Made by a program: the position numbers and the translations under genes
Notes under the pieces: model-generated
Databases searched by the model: none
Seen by the model: only the letters and a program-made list of their open reading frames with translations
Told to the model about the DNA's origin: nothing
Shown: positions 25,524 to 34,392 of the stretch, in pieces
How positions within the stretch are numbered: the stretch's first letter is position 1
How the letters are laid out: each line of letters begins with the position of its first letter
Source of the DNA: Rhodobacter sp.
GTDB lineage: Bacteria > Pseudomonadota > Alphaproteobacteria > Rhodobacterales > Rhodobacteraceae
Direction: 5' to 3'
Length of the DNA: 39,985 nucleotides
NCBI GenBank assembly: GCA_022824145.1
Contig: JAJEAY010000280.1
Location: 1 to 39,985 of the forward strand

Positions 25524-25973
25524 ATGAATCAGAGGGACAGAAAGTCCGCAAATACCGGAAGGTGCCTTTGCGGTGCGGTTCGCTACCGCTTCGACCCATC
25601 GGCTGTCCTATGGTGCGGATACTGCCATTGTGAAACCTGTCGTCGTGCCAGTTCTGCGCCGGTCGTTGCATGGTTTGCCGTCCGGAATTCCGCTTGGCGT
25701 TGGGAAGGGAAACCGCCGGAGAGCTACAGAAGCAGCGACCACGCAGAGCGTTATTTCTGCGCTGAATGCGGGAGCCAGATGGGTTATCGTTCCGACAGGC
25801 TGCCGGAGGAGATTCACGGACTCGCTGCGAGTCTCGACACGCCGGATGAATTCACCCCGCAAGTTCACTATTTCACCGGTAAGGCACTGCCTTGGTGTCA
25901 TATCTCTGACAGCCTGCATCGGTACACCGACGGAGGAAAGACGCCTGACGGTTCCAATGCCAAGCGTGACTGA
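25524..25973 (+). CDS. GFA-family (Mss4-like) zinc protein
   Basis: A 149-residue protein of the glutathione-dependent formaldehyde-activating enzyme (GFA) fold. Zinc-binding cysteines are at C14/C16 (GRCLCGAVRY), C31/C34/C36/C39 (CGYCHCETCRR) and C79/C82 (FCAECGSQMGYR). Family members bind zinc and some react with glutathione-formaldehyde adducts, but most are uncharacterised, so no reaction is claimed. The ATG at 25524 follows GAGGGG. It is divergent from the LysR gene. Confidence 0.85.
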   Translation: MNQRDRKSANTGRCLCGAVRYRFDPSAVLWCGYCHCETCRRASSAPVVAWFAVRNSAWRWEGKPPESYRSSDHAERYFCAECGSQMGYRSDRLPEEIHGLAASLDTPDEFTPQVHYFTGKALPWCHISDSLHRYTDGGKTPDGSNAKRD

Positions 25974-26054
25974 GCCGCTACAGTGCTGGATTCAGCAGAG
26001 GCCGCAGCGAAACCGCCTGACGCGGTCCAGCGAAATCAGTTCAGGAACATGATG

Positions 26055-26131
26055 GTACCGCCTCCCCGGCTTGAACGGGGGACCTCTGGATCCACAATCC
26101 AGCGCTCTAACCAACTGAGCTAAGGCGGCAC
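26055..26131 (-). tRNA. tRNA-His (anticodon GTG)
   Basis: A complete cloverleaf on the minus strand: acceptor TGCCGCC/GGCGGTA with one G-T pair, D-arm with AGCTCAGTTGGTTAGAGC, anticodon arm CTGGA-TTGTGGA-TCCAG with GTG, and T-arm CCCCG-TTCAAGC-CGGGG. The extra 5' G (26131) opposite discriminator C (26055) is the identity element of tRNA-His. The 3' CCA is not encoded. Confidence 0.95.
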
Positions 26132-26262
26132 TGATAGGCGCAATACGCCGTTCTTCCGGTTTGCGCAAGCAAGAGATAGCTACTACCGGCATCCTTCGTG
26201 GCACGGCTTGCCCGCGACCGCATTGAGCGGTAAGTGCAGACGCTGGCAATTCCGGGACTGGC

Positions 26263-26454
26263 ATGGGAATAAACAGCGAAAGCGACATTGTGGCAAACCT
26301 GCAGATCGGTCCTACCACTGAAGGGACCGTCCGCATCTATGTTGAAGGCGGTGGAATCGAGATTCCAATGGATTTCGACCCCGACGAAGCCGACGAAATC
26401 GCGGAGGAAATCACTGCTGCCGCCAAGCTTGCGCGTTCGTTGAGCCGAAAGTGA
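26263..26454 (+). CDS. Small conserved acidic protein
   Basis: A 63-residue protein starting GINSESDIVANLQIGPTTEG with a beta-rich first half (TVRIYVEGGGIEIPMDF) and an acidic helical second half (DPDEADEIAEEITAAAKLAR). I recall near-identical small proteins of unknown function in Rhodobacterales genomes (possibly the DUF6324 group), but the family number is not certain. No signal peptide or membrane segment. Confidence 0.7.
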   Translation: MGINSESDIVANLQIGPTTEGTVRIYVEGGGIEIPMDFDPDEADEIAEEITAAAKLARSLSRK

Positions 26455-26667
26455 CAGTCCGTCACTTCAAACTCTTCCGCCCATACTCCATGAGTCCAGA
26501 TGAACTGTTGGGAGCTTGCCGGGCACATCCATGCGCTTGTTGAGCTTCCTTGGTTAGGTGGCTGATAAGCTAAATTTTGTAGAGAACTCGACCGTCCGCG
26601 GTCGCCGACGGCTCCCGATTCTCAGTAAGCTGAAGCCAGCATGCAGCGCAGATCTTCTGGTCGTCTT

Positions 26668-27147
26668 TCAGTTCGTCAGAGATCCCTGCAGCAGGCGTCC
26701 TGACAGACTGGGGTCGCGCACTCCATGCCAGCGCAATGCCGCATGCCGCGCGAACTTTGCCATCAGCACTTTGCGCCGTGCAGCAGCGAGCCTGGTTTCC
26801 GGGCCCAGGCGGATGATTTCAGCATCATATGAATCTGCAACTATCAGACCCGTGTCTTCCGGAAGCAGTTCGACAGGGAAGCGCGCGTCCACAGCCCAGA
26901 AATAGCGGTCGCACCACTCAAGATAACCCTGCCACTTTCCATCGGACTGGAAGTCGGAACGCGATGACTTGCACTCAACGATCCAGATTTCGCATTTCGG
27001 ACCCAATGCCATCACGTCGACACGCAGGCCGCTCGTCGGAATAAGTTCCTCAACGCTGACAAAATCATGGCTAAGCAGATGTCGGCAGACTCCCCGGGCC
27101 AGAAGCTGGCCGGGCTTCAGATCCCTTTCGCTCGCGTCGCCCAACAT
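26668..27147 (-). CDS. mmcB: MmcB-family DNA repair protein
   Basis: A 159-residue protein with a PD-(D/E)xK-type nuclease core: D44 (LRVDVMALG), E58 and K60 (WIVECKSSRSDF) and Q73 (KWQGYLEW). It matches MmcB, an alphaproteobacterial protein linked to DNA damage responses (mitomycin C sensitivity, reported in Caulobacter). The nuclease fold is seen directly; in vivo function is taken from the family. Monocistronic by spacing. No obvious LexA box was identified upstream. Confidence 0.82.
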   Translation of the reverse strand: MLGDASERDLKPGQLLARGVCRHLLSHDFVSVEELIPTSGLRVDVMALGPKCEIWIVECKSSRSDFQSDGKWQGYLEWCDRYFWAVDARFPVELLPEDTGLIVADSYDAEIIRLGPETRLAAARRKVLMAKFARHAALRWHGVRDPSLSGRLLQGSLTN

Positions 27148-27634
27148 TCAGCGACCAATGAACCTGCGCCGGGAGGAATTCAAGTCAAAGCGGCAAATGA
27201 AAGAGCAGTGATGTCCGACAGGAAATCGCAACTCCGAGCGTCGGCATTGCCGAAGCCGCCAGACAGTCGAATGGCGGGCGTCACATCGACACTTGATTCC
27301 GCCTCAGGAATAAGTTGCCGCTCTTCCATCATTCTCGGATTTCGCTTCGGGCGGCGGAGCAGCTGCTTGCCAATCGGGCCTCCCCAATCTATCTAAGGAG
27401 CTACGGCGGGTTCTGCGCTTCCCGTATGAGGTACATTTCCAGTGGCCTTACTCAATTCCGAGGGAGCTGGCTCTGTCGGGGTCTTGGCTTCGTTATCTGG
27501 CGCCCACCTGTAAATTCAGGTCCTCGGGAATTCATCCCTCTACGGTCGTTCGCGGTCCCGCCGCCCGTTCCGCCTCTATCGCATTGATCGAGAGACTTCG
27601 GGACTCAGGATCCGGTTCCCGTTCTGGACCAGGC
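27148..27634. other. mmcB-nusB intergenic region
   Basis: About 487 bases between nusB (which ends at 27635) and mmcB. Short frames exist on both strands but none resembles a protein family or shows a good ribosome-binding site. I see no RNA gene or clear terminator. Confidence 0.35.
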
Positions 27635-28096
27635 TCAAAATGCTTCGGGCTTTGCTTCCCGCGCCATGTGGTCAAGCACTCCATTGGCAAACTTCGGTTC
27701 CTTTCCCTCCGGAAAGAAGGCTTTCGCAACCTCGATGAATTCGCTGATCACTACACGCGGCGCGGTTCCGATTCCGATCAATTCCGCGCCTGCGGCCCGG
27801 AAGAGCGCCCTTAGTGTCGGATCGATCCTGTCAATCGGCCATCCCTTTGCCAGCGCCCTGTTTGCCATCTGGTCAATCTGCGGCTGGAAATTCACCGCAT
27901 TCTCGGTGAGACCGCGGAAAAGGGTCACGTCAGCAGCGGCAAGCGTTCCGCCGTCCAGATCGGCCCCAAATCTGAATTCCTCGAACTCGCGGCAAACGGC
28001 ATCGACGCTCTGGCCACTGGCTTCCATCTGAAAAAGCGCCTGCAGCGCGTAGAGCCGTGCGGCCGACTTCTTTCGCTTTCCCTGCGACATTTTCAT
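27635..28096 (-). CDS. nusB: Transcription antitermination factor NusB
   Basis: A 153-residue all-helical protein that binds boxA RNA with ribosomal protein S10 in the rRNA antitermination complex. Signatures are KKSAARLYALQALFQMEASG at the start and RAAGAELIGIGTAPRVVISE then FIEVAKAFFPEGKEPKFANG at the end. It overlaps the ribH stop by 4 bases (ATGA), so it is the last gene of the riboflavin operon, a common arrangement in proteobacteria. Confidence 0.95.
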   Translation of the reverse strand: MKMSQGKRKKSAARLYALQALFQMEASGQSVDAVCREFEEFRFGADLDGGTLAAADVTLFRGLTENAVNFQPQIDQMANRALAKGWPIDRIDPTLRALFRAAGAELIGIGTAPRVVISEFIEVAKAFFPEGKEPKFANGVLDHMAREAKPEAF

Positions 28097-28635
28097 TCAG
28101 TTCCGGTTCCACCAAGCGCAACTTCACGCTCGTCCTTAAGCCTGAAACCGAATCCGTCTTTTTGGTTGCCCCATTTCCGGGCGAGAGCGATCAGGTGCAG
28201 CGCCGCTGCCGCGGCATCGCCTCCCTTGTTCTGACCCGCAGCATTCGCCCGAACCCTGGCCTGGACGATGTTCTCGACAGTCAGGATTCCATTGCCGACG
28301 CAGCAGCCCTGCAGCCCCAGCATCGCCAAAGCTCTGGAACTGTCATTGCAGACAGTCTCGTAATGGGTCGTCTCACCCCGAATCACGCAGCCAAGCGCCA
28401 CATAACCATCAAAGTCGCTCAGCCTGTGCGCAAGCGCGATTGCCTGCGGCACCTCGAGAGCGCCAGGAACATTGACCGTTTCATGCGTGGCGCCTGCTCT
28501 GTCCAGCGCCGTCGATGCGCCTTTTACCAGTTCATCGGCAATGTCTCTGTAATAGGGTGCCACAACTATCAGCACCTTTACGGGTCTGTCGAATTCCGGA
28601 GATGGAAGGGCAAAGTGCTTCTCGTCCTGCGCCAT
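28093..28635 (-). CDS. ribH: 6,7-dimethyl-8-ribityllumazine synthase
   Basis: A 180-residue lumazine synthase that condenses 5-amino-6-ribitylaminouracil with 3,4-dihydroxybutanone phosphate, the penultimate riboflavin step. Visible: the catalytic H91 in GCVIRGETTHYE, VPGALEVPQAI (57-67) for substrate binding and the NKGGDAA phosphate-loop region. The C-terminal tail after about residue 160 is longer than in minimal members. It starts 4 bases after the ribBA stop. Confidence 0.96.
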   Translation of the reverse strand: MAQDEKHFALPSPEFDRPVKVLIVVAPYYRDIADELVKGASTALDRAGATHETVNVPGALEVPQAIALAHRLSDFDGYVALGCVIRGETTHYETVCNDSSRALAMLGLQGCCVGNGILTVENIVQARVRANAAGQNKGGDAAAAALHLIALARKWGNQKDGFGFRLKDEREVALGGTGTE

Positions 28636-28639
28636 TTCA

Positions 28640-29749
28640 TCACTCCAGCGGAATCCGGCGGGTACCTTCGATCGACAGCCCGTAGGCCTCCAGTCCGACC
28701 ACCTTAGGTGTAGGGGAATTGGACAGCAGGATCAGCCGCGATAGTCCGAGCGAACTCAATATCTGTGCGCCAAGCCCGTATTGCCGCAAAGTCTGCGGCG
28801 AGACCGCATCTTCCATGACCAGTTTCATGTGGGTATCGCGAAGAAGCACCAGCGCCCCCCTGCCCTGTTTCGCGATTTCCTTCATCGCGCATCCGAATTC
28901 ATTGCTTCGTCCCCGGTTTCCGACACCGACGACATCCAGCATCGGGTCCAGTGTGTGCATACGGACCAGAACGGGCTCGTCCCCGGACAGGTCTCCCTTA
29001 ATCAGAACAATGTGCTCTGATCCATGGGTTTCATCGGTGTAAATCCGCATCTGCCAATCACCGCCGAACTCGGACCGGATCCGCTTTTCTTCCGTGACTC
29101 TCACCAAGTTGTCGTTACGGCGGCGGTAAGCGATGAGGTCGGAAATCGTACCGATCTTTAGGGCGTGTTTCTGGGCGAAGCTCACCAGGTCCGGCAGCCG
29201 GGCCATCGAGCCGTCGTCGTTCATAATTTCGCAGATCACTGCGGACGGATTCAAGCCAGCGAGCCTGGCAATGTCCACTGCCGCCTCGGTGTGACCGGCC
29301 CGCACCAGAACGCCTCCGTTGCGGGCGCGCAATGGAAACACATGGCCCGGCGTCGCTATATCGGAACCGGTCTTTGACGGATCTATGGCCACCGCCACCG
29401 TGTGAGCCCGATCATGTGCGGAGATACCGGTGGTCACACCTTCACGTGCCTCGATCGAGACGGTGAACGCCGTTTCGTGACGGCTCGAATTGTACGAAGC
29501 CATCAACGGAAGGCCAAGCGCGTCGATCCGTTCGCCCAACAGGGACAGGCAAATCAGGCCTCGACCGTACGTTGCCATGAAATTGATTGCATCCGGCGTG
29601 CACATCTGTGCCGGAATCACGAGATCACCTTCATTCTCACGGTGTTCATGGTCGACAAGAATGAACATACGCCCGTTGCGCGCTGCTTCGATTATCTCGT
29701 CGATTGATGAGACCGCGTCCCGATAGTGGCTGTCCTGTCCGTCGGCCAT
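28640..29749 (-). CDS. ribB: 3,4-dihydroxy-2-butanone-4-phosphate synthase with degenerate GTP cyclohydrolase II domain
   Basis: A 369-residue protein. The N-terminal half (about 12-215) is a RibB domain making dihydroxybutanone phosphate from ribulose 5-phosphate: HRENEGDLVIPA (36-47), SRHETAFTVSIEA, GHVFPLRARNGGVLVRAGHT. The C-terminal half (about 220-369) follows the GTP cyclohydrolase II (RibA) fold. The zinc-binding Cys cluster (normally CLTGDVFGSLRCDCG) is not there: MHTLDPMLDVVGVGNRG occupies the position. The cyclohydrolase activity is therefore probably lost, as known for some alphaproteobacterial RibBA-like proteins; a separate ribA would have to be elsewhere. Confidence 0.93.
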   Translation of the reverse strand: MADGQDSHYRDAVSSIDEIIEAARNGRMFILVDHEHRENEGDLVIPAQMCTPDAINFMATYGRGLICLSLLGERIDALGLPLMASYNSSRHETAFTVSIEAREGVTTGISAHDRAHTVAVAIDPSKTGSDIATPGHVFPLRARNGGVLVRAGHTEAAVDIARLAGLNPSAVICEIMNDDGSMARLPDLVSFAQKHALKIGTISDLIAYRRRNDNLVRVTEEKRIRSEFGGDWQMRIYTDETHGSEHIVLIKGDLSGDEPVLVRMHTLDPMLDVVGVGNRGRSNEFGCAMKEIAKQGRGALVLLRDTHMKLVMEDAVSPQTLRQYGLGAQILSSLGLSRLILLSNSPTPKVVGLEAYGLSIEGTRRIPLE

Positions 29750-30072
29750 TGCTCCGCCCCTTGGATTCGCAGGCTAGTTAACGTGTCGGTGACCTATTCG
29801 CCAGCGTCATTCGGCTGCGCCACATGCGATGCGAATGGTCCGCGTCGCCGGTAATCCTTCATCACTCAATCCGCATTCCGGGTGTTTCTGCAGCGTCCGG
29901 CTTATGCGGACTGGTGGACATTCGTGCAACGCGTTACGCCAAGGTCGGAAAAATTACTGAATGCCGAAACGCAGGTGACCATCGACACCGGGCAAATTGG
30001 GTTCACGGCCACGACTTGAGGCTGTCACCGACTCCATGACACCGGATCGGAGTCATTCGATCAGTTACCGGA
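29750..30072. other. ribB-ribE intergenic region
   Basis: About 323 bases between same-strand ribE and ribB. No gene is supported. GACTCC/GGAGTC (6-bp stem, 13-base loop, near 30030-30055) could be a weak hairpin after ribE but no T run follows. I looked for an FMN riboswitch before ribB and did not find its conserved blocks. Confidence 0.35.
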
Positions 30073-30702
30073 TCACCCAAGATCCGGGTCGGCGCTTTGC
30101 AGCCTCGCAACATATCGCGCCAGCATATCGATTTCAATGTTCACCAGATCCCCCTTGGCCACATTGCCCCAAGTCGTGACTTTTCGGGTATGAGGAATGA
30201 TGTTGACGCCACAGCTGCAACCTTCCGCATCGTTCACTGTCAAGGATGTACCGTTCAGTGCCACCGAACCCTTTGGCGCTATCATCCTTGAAAGCATTTC
30301 GGGCACCTTGAACTCTACGCGAAGGCTGTCACCCTCCGGCCGAACCGAGGCAACTTCCGCCACACCATCGACATGGCCGGAAACGATGTGTCCGCCGAGT
30401 TCATCACCCACTTTCAGCGCACGCTCCAGATTCAGCAGCGTTCCTTTCACCAGCGGCTGAGATCCAAAACGGGAAGCGGACAACGTCTCAGCGCTAAGCT
30501 CGACATCAAACCAGCTGCGCGAATCCGAACCGGCCTCGACAGAACCCGACGCAATGACAGTAAGACAGGTTCCATCGCACGCGATCGACGCCCCGAGGTC
30601 TATGGACTCCGCGTCATATCGCGAGAGGATCCGAACCCGCAGGTCACCGCGCCGCTCAGTTTCCAATACTTCGCCGATGTCTGTAATGATGCCGGTGAAC
30701 AT
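30073..30702 (-). CDS. ribE: Riboflavin synthase (alpha chain)
   Basis: A 209-residue enzyme that dismutates two lumazines to riboflavin. It has the two tandem lumazine-binding domains: the first starts MFTGIITDIGEV with GASIACDGTCLTV and ends near residue 100, the second has LGGHIVSGHVDGVAEV and GSVALNGTSLTVNDAEG. The ATG at 30702 follows GGAGG; an upstream in-frame ATG at 30852 adds 50 unrelated residues and is rejected. Length is normal. Confidence 0.95.
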   Translation of the reverse strand: MFTGIITDIGEVLETERRGDLRVRILSRYDAESIDLGASIACDGTCLTVIASGSVEAGSDSRSWFDVELSAETLSASRFGSQPLVKGTLLNLERALKVGDELGGHIVSGHVDGVAEVASVRPEGDSLRVEFKVPEMLSRMIAPKGSVALNGTSLTVNDAEGCSCGVNIIPHTRKVTTWGNVAKGDLVNIEIDMLARYVARLQSADPDLG

Positions 30703-31021
30703 AGATACGTGCCCTCCATGGACATTCGGACTATCCCCGCAAATTCCCGAGGGCAAGCACTTGCTTGACCGGACATTCCGCCCTTGGACTCCGATTGCGT
30801 AGTCCCGGTCGGGAGCCTCCGTTCCGTTGCGATGCCGGTTGCAGGTGAACAAAGTTTCCGTTCACCTTTCGGCCCGCTTGGGCAGATCACCGGAATCCCT
30901 GCCAGTTGGCCGCCGGCACTAATGATGCGACGGGAGAGCGGGTACCTGGCCAATACGACGCGGATGGCCAACGGGATGACGTTGTGTCGCACAGGTGCCA
31001 TTGACGTTCATTTTACAGCGT
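30703..31021. other. ribD-ribE intergenic region with hairpin
   Basis: About 319 bases. AGGTGAAC (30843-30850) and GTTCACCT (30860-30867) form a perfect 8-bp stem with a 9-base loop, and CAAGCA-CT-TGCTTG (30754-30767) a smaller one. A minus-strand stretch ATAGTCCGAATG near 30727-30738 recalls the 3' block of FMN riboswitches, but the remaining conserved blocks are missing. No gene is supported. Structured leader of ribE is possible. Confidence 0.35.
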
Positions 31022-32122
31022 TTACGTTTCCGCGGCCCAATACTGCAGCGCGTCCGCACCGACTGCGCGTGTTTCCATCAGCTGGAATTTCGGAGCATCG
31101 GCAAGTCGCTCGAGTCCCAGCGCACCGGTCGAAGGGGCACCTTCCGCACCAAGCGCCAAACCAGCGCTGAACACCGCAAGCCGGTCAACGACATTTGACT
31201 GCAGAAGCGATGCCGCCAGCGACCCACCACCTTCACACAGGATCCGAGTCAAGCCAGCGTCGCCCAAAATCTTTAGGGCGGCGGCCGGATCCAACTGCCG
31301 ACCTGCACCAACGGGCACCGCGAACAGTCTCGCTCCGCGACTTTCCCACGCACGGCACACTTCAGGATCCGCATCCAGTCCATGACAGAGCCAGACCGGA
31401 CTCTCGCTAGCGGTTCTAGCCAGTTGGCAATCTTGCGGAAGATCCAGCCGCCGCGACACCACGACCCTAACTGGCTGGCGTTCGACACCAAGCCCGCGCA
31501 CTGTCAGTGACGGATCGTCGGCCCGGGCCGTACCTGCGCCCACCAGTACGGCGTCGTGGCGGGCACGCATTGAATGCGTAAGGCGGCGGGCTTCCCGACC
31601 AGTGATCCAGCGGCTCTCTCCGGAAGCAGTGGCGATGCGGCCGTCAAAGCTCGCTGCAAGCTTCAGGGTCACCATAGGCCGGCCGTTACGGATCCTGGTC
31701 AGGAACCCGCGATTCAGGGATTCGGCCTCAACTGCCAGAACGCCGGCAATCACTTCAATGCCAGCGTCCTTCAGAATCCTTACGCCTTCACCGTTCACGC
31801 GTGGGTCCGGATCCAAATGGGCCAAAACCACCCGCTTGATACCTGCCCGAACCAGTGCATCGGCGCAGGGAGGAGTCTTGCCGTGATGCGAACACGGTTC
31901 CAGCGTCACGTAAGCGGTCGCTCCGCTCGCGAGTTCGCCAGCCTGCATGAGTGCCCAGGCCTCGGCATGAGGCCGCCCGCCGCGCTGCGTCCAACCCCGA
32001 CCCACGATTCGCCCGTCCCGAACAAGGACGCAGCCTACCGCCGGATTCGGCCAGACATTGCCAAGTTCCCGTGCCGCAAGACCGAGAGCCAAGCGCATGA
32101 AGCGTTGGTCAGACGCAGTCAC
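31022..32122 (-). CDS. ribD: Bifunctional riboflavin deaminase/reductase RibD
   Basis: A 366-residue enzyme carrying out two early riboflavin steps. The N-terminal deaminase (about 1-145) has the zinc site HAE at 52-54 and [11 protein letters not shown] at 76-86. The C-terminal reductase (about 146-366) shows [25 protein letters not shown] and [14 protein letters not shown] for NADPH and substrate. It starts within the last codons of nrdR (4-base ATGA overlap) and is followed by a 319-base leader before ribE. Confidence 0.96.
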   Translation of the reverse strand: MTASDQRFMRLALGLAARELGNVWPNPAVGCVLVRDGRIVGRGWTQRGGRPHAEAWALMQAGELASGATAYVTLEPCSHHGKTPPCADALVRAGIKRVVLAHLDPDPRVNGEGVRILKDAGIEVIAGVLAVEAESLNRGFLTRIRNGRPMVTLKLAASFDGRIATASGESRWITGREARRLTHSMRARHDAVLVGAGTARADDPSLTVRGLGVERQPVRVVVSRRLDLPQDCQLARTASESPVWLCHGLDADPEVCRAWESRGARLFAVPVGAGRQLDPAAALKILGDAGLTRILCEGGGSLAASLLQSNVVDRLAVFSAGLALGAEGAPSTGALGLERLADAPKFQLMETRAVGADALQYWAAET

Positions 32123-32586
32123 TCCTCCCCGGTGGATTCGGGGCGAAGCTCGCTCACGAATTCCTCAAAATCGTCCGCTGCCTGGAAGTTCTTGTAGACG
32201 CTCGCAAAACGGACATAGGCCACAGTGTCAATGCGGGCGAGACTCTCCATGACGATCTCACCGATGACATTTGACTTTATGTCGGTCTCACCGAGGCTTT
32301 CCAACCGCCGAACAATTCCCGAGATCATCTGGTCAATTCGATCTGGCTCGACGGGACGTTTACGCATCGCGATCCGAATCGAGCGCGCAAGCTTGTCGCG
32401 GTCGAAATCCTCGCGACGACCATTGGACTTCTTCACGACCAGATCACGTAGCTGCACTCGTTCGTAAGTCGTGAACCGACCACCACAGGCTGTGCAGAGC
32501 CTGCGGCGCCTGATCGCCGCATGATCCTCCGCAGGCCGTGAGTCCTTCACTTGGGTGTCGATGTTTCCACAATATGGACAGCGCAT
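32119..32586 (-). CDS. nrdR: Transcriptional repressor NrdR
   Basis: A 155-residue ATP/dATP-sensing repressor of ribonucleotide reductase genes. The zinc ribbon uses C3/C6 (MRCPYCGN) and C31/C34 ([13 protein letters not shown]); the ATP-cone follows ([20 protein letters not shown], residues 50-140). It heads the nrdR-ribD pair, overlapping ribD by 4 bases, an arrangement widespread in bacteria. No NrdR box pair was identified in this window. Confidence 0.96.
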   Translation of the reverse strand: MRCPYCGNIDTQVKDSRPAEDHAAIRRRRLCTACGGRFTTYERVQLRDLVVKKSNGRREDFDRDKLARSIRIAMRKRPVEPDRIDQMISGIVRRLESLGETDIKSNVIGEIVMESLARIDTVAYVRFASVYKNFQAADDFEEFVSELRPESTGEE

Positions 32587-32755
32587 GCCCTTCTCCCCTG
32601 ACCCACTTCAATGGAATTGCACAACTTCTATAGGGCAAAAACGAACGGTTGGGTAGTAGAAAAAACGATGCACTTGATTTTGGGTTTCTTCACGGCAGGG
32701 ACGCATCAGCCAAATCGGTCGCCTCGACCAGCGCAGCGGCAGTCACGGCCCGACC

Positions 32756-33178
32756 CTAGTCAACGGATAGATGGGCCGAAACACAGCGTCGCCGACCACG
32801 GGCGCGATGCTCGAAAAGAAAAATTCCCTGCCACGAGCCAAGAGCCATTTGACCGTCGCGGACCGGAATCGAAAGGCTGACCGGAAGCAGCGCTGCCTTG
32901 ATATGGGCCGGCATGTCATCCGGACCCTCAAGCGTGTGCGTGAGATACCGCATGGAGGGATGTTCGGCATCCGGAACCAGCCTGCGCAGAAAACCGTTCA
33001 GATCGCGGCACACATCCGGATCGGCGTTTTCCTGGATCAGGATCGAACAGGAAGTATGGCGAACGAACAGAGTCAGCAGTCCTGACACCTGACCTGCACT
33101 GCCTAACCAACGGGCGGTCTCCATCGTGAATTCATGAAGTCCGGGGCCGGAAGTCTGGATCGTAAATTCCGTCTGCAA
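32756..33178 (-). CDS. YjbQ/UPF0047-family protein
   Basis: A 140-residue protein with family signatures VRHTSCSILIQENADPDV (about 39-56), MRYLTHTLEGPDDMPAHIKA and MALGSWQGIFLFEHRARGRR near the end. Members show weak thiamine-phosphate synthase activity when tested, but their true role is uncertain. It stands alone between nrdR and carD on the same strand. Confidence 0.9.
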   Translation of the reverse strand: MQTEFTIQTSGPGLHEFTMETARWLGSAGQVSGLLTLFVRHTSCSILIQENADPDVCRDLNGFLRRLVPDAEHPSMRYLTHTLEGPDDMPAHIKAALLPVSLSIPVRDGQMALGSWQGIFLFEHRARGRRRCVSAHLSVD

Positions 33179-33257
33179 TGGTTTTAGCCAGACACTGGCG
33201 CCTTTCTGCGGCCCTGGCGCCGCAGCAGCCTTGACCCGCTGTCAGCGGACTTCCGGC

Positions 33258-33770
33258 TCAGGCTGCACGGGCCATCAGCACCTCATGGACCTCCGCCTGG
33301 GTTGACTGCTCATCGGAACCCGAAACCGCCGCGAATTCACGGGTCAGCCGTTCCAATGCAGACTCGTACAGCTGGCGTTCCGAATAACTTTGCTCACGCT
33401 GTTCGTCGGTACGGTGCAGGTCGCGCACCACTTCAGCGATCGCGATCAGGTCGCCCGAGTGGATCTTCTGCTCATATTCCTGCGCCCGGCGTGACCACAT
33501 TGCGCGCTTCACCCTCGCCTTGCCCCTAAGCGTCTTCATCGCCTTCGATACAATGTCGGGCGGCGACAGCGACCGCATGCCGACCTCGGTGGCTTTGTTG
33601 GTCGGTACGCGCAGCGTCATCTTGTCCTTTTCAAAGGAAATGACGAACAGTTCGAGGTTAAATCCCGCAACTTCCTGCTGCTCAATGCAAATCACCTTTC
33701 CCACGCCATGCGCCGGATACACCACAAAGTCATTCGGTCGAAAAGGCAGTCTCTTCGCTCTCGCACCCAT
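33258..33770 (-). CDS. CarD-family transcription factor
   Basis: A 170-residue regulator with the RNA-polymerase-interacting Tudor-like domain at about residues 10-70 (FRPNDFVVYPAHGVGKVICI, LELFVISFEKDKMTLRVPTN) and a helical DNA-binding C-terminal domain (WSRRAQEYEQKIHSGDLIAI). CarD proteins stabilise open complexes at rRNA and other promoters. The ATG at 33770 follows AAGGA; the in-frame ATG at 33797 is less well placed. Downstream of fdxA on the same strand but separated by a terminator. Confidence 0.93.
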   Translation of the reverse strand: MGARAKRLPFRPNDFVVYPAHGVGKVICIEQQEVAGFNLELFVISFEKDKMTLRVPTNKATEVGMRSLSPPDIVSKAMKTLRGKARVKRAMWSRRAQEYEQKIHSGDLIAIAEVVRDLHRTDEQREQSYSERQLYESALERLTREFAAVSGSDEQSTQAEVHEVLMARAA

Positions 33771-33968
33771 TATGGTTCCTTCCCCAAATCCTGACACCGT
33801 GCTTCAGACGTATCTGTTCCTGAACATCAGTGCCGTACAGCAAAGCCCCCGTCGCGACCGATCGGAGTCATTGCCGCTCACCTTCAATCGCGGCACGGGC
33901 GCCGCCGTTCTTCGATTAACAAGATAACAGAAACTGCCGAAAAATAAAGCCCCTGCGTCAGGATCGCC

Positions 33969-33994
33969 CACCATGCCACCATTCTGGCATGGTG
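33969..33994 (-). terminator. Hairpin after fdxA
   Basis: CACCATGCCA, 6-base loop, TGGCATGGTG: a perfect 10-bp stem 7 bases beyond the fdxA stop. On the minus strand it is followed after about 22 bases by CTTTATTTTT, so termination is likely though the T run is not adjacent. Confidence 0.6.
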
Positions 33995-34000
33995 CGGTTC

Positions 34001-34339
34001 TCATCCACCCTCACCGGGTTTCTCGGAAAAGTACTTGTCCAGCTTGCCGTCTTCGCCGTCACGTTCGTCGGCTTCTGGCAGTGGATCCTTCTTGGTGATG
34101 ATCACAGGCCAGAGTTCCGAATACTTCCTGTTGAACTCCACCCACCGCTCGGTGTCCGGCTCTGTGTCTGGCAGAATCGCCTCTACAGGGCATTCCGGCT
34201 CGCAGACGCCGCAGTCTATACACTCGTCCGGGTGGATCACCAGCATGTTTTCCCCTTCGTAGAAGCAGTCCACCGGACAGACCTCCACGCAGTCCGTGTA
34301 TTTGCAGGCGATGCAGCGGTCGTTGACGATGTAGGTCAT
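34001..34339 (-). CDS. fdxA: 7Fe ferredoxin (FdxA)
   Basis: A 112-residue ferredoxin with one [3Fe-4S] and one [4Fe-4S] cluster. Cysteines are at 9, 12, 17, 21 and 25 ([19 protein letters not shown]) and 40, 43, 46 and 50 ([16 protein letters not shown]), with the C-terminal [13 protein letters not shown] typical of FdxA. It acts as a low-potential electron carrier; its partner is unknown. Last gene of the helicase-S4-fdxA run. Confidence 0.96.
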   Translation of the reverse strand: MTYIVNDRCIACKYTDCVEVCPVDCFYEGENMLVIHPDECIDCGVCEPECPVEAILPDTEPDTERWVEFNRKYSELWPVIITKKDPLPEADERDGEDGKLDKYFSEKPGEGG

Positions 34340-34392
34340 GGAAGGATTCCAATCCGGCCCGACGGACTAGCTAGGTAGCTTAGCGGAAGGCA

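Noticed and set aside
30720-31000. FMN riboswitch upstream of ribE or ribB.
   Set aside because: Only a short stretch resembling the 3' conserved block was found; the 5' AGGGTGAAATTCC-type and central blocks are missing on both strands.
33190-33230. CTGCGGC/GCCGCAG hairpin after carD as a terminator.
   Set aside because: The 7-bp stem is perfect but no T run follows on the minus strand, so termination is not supported.
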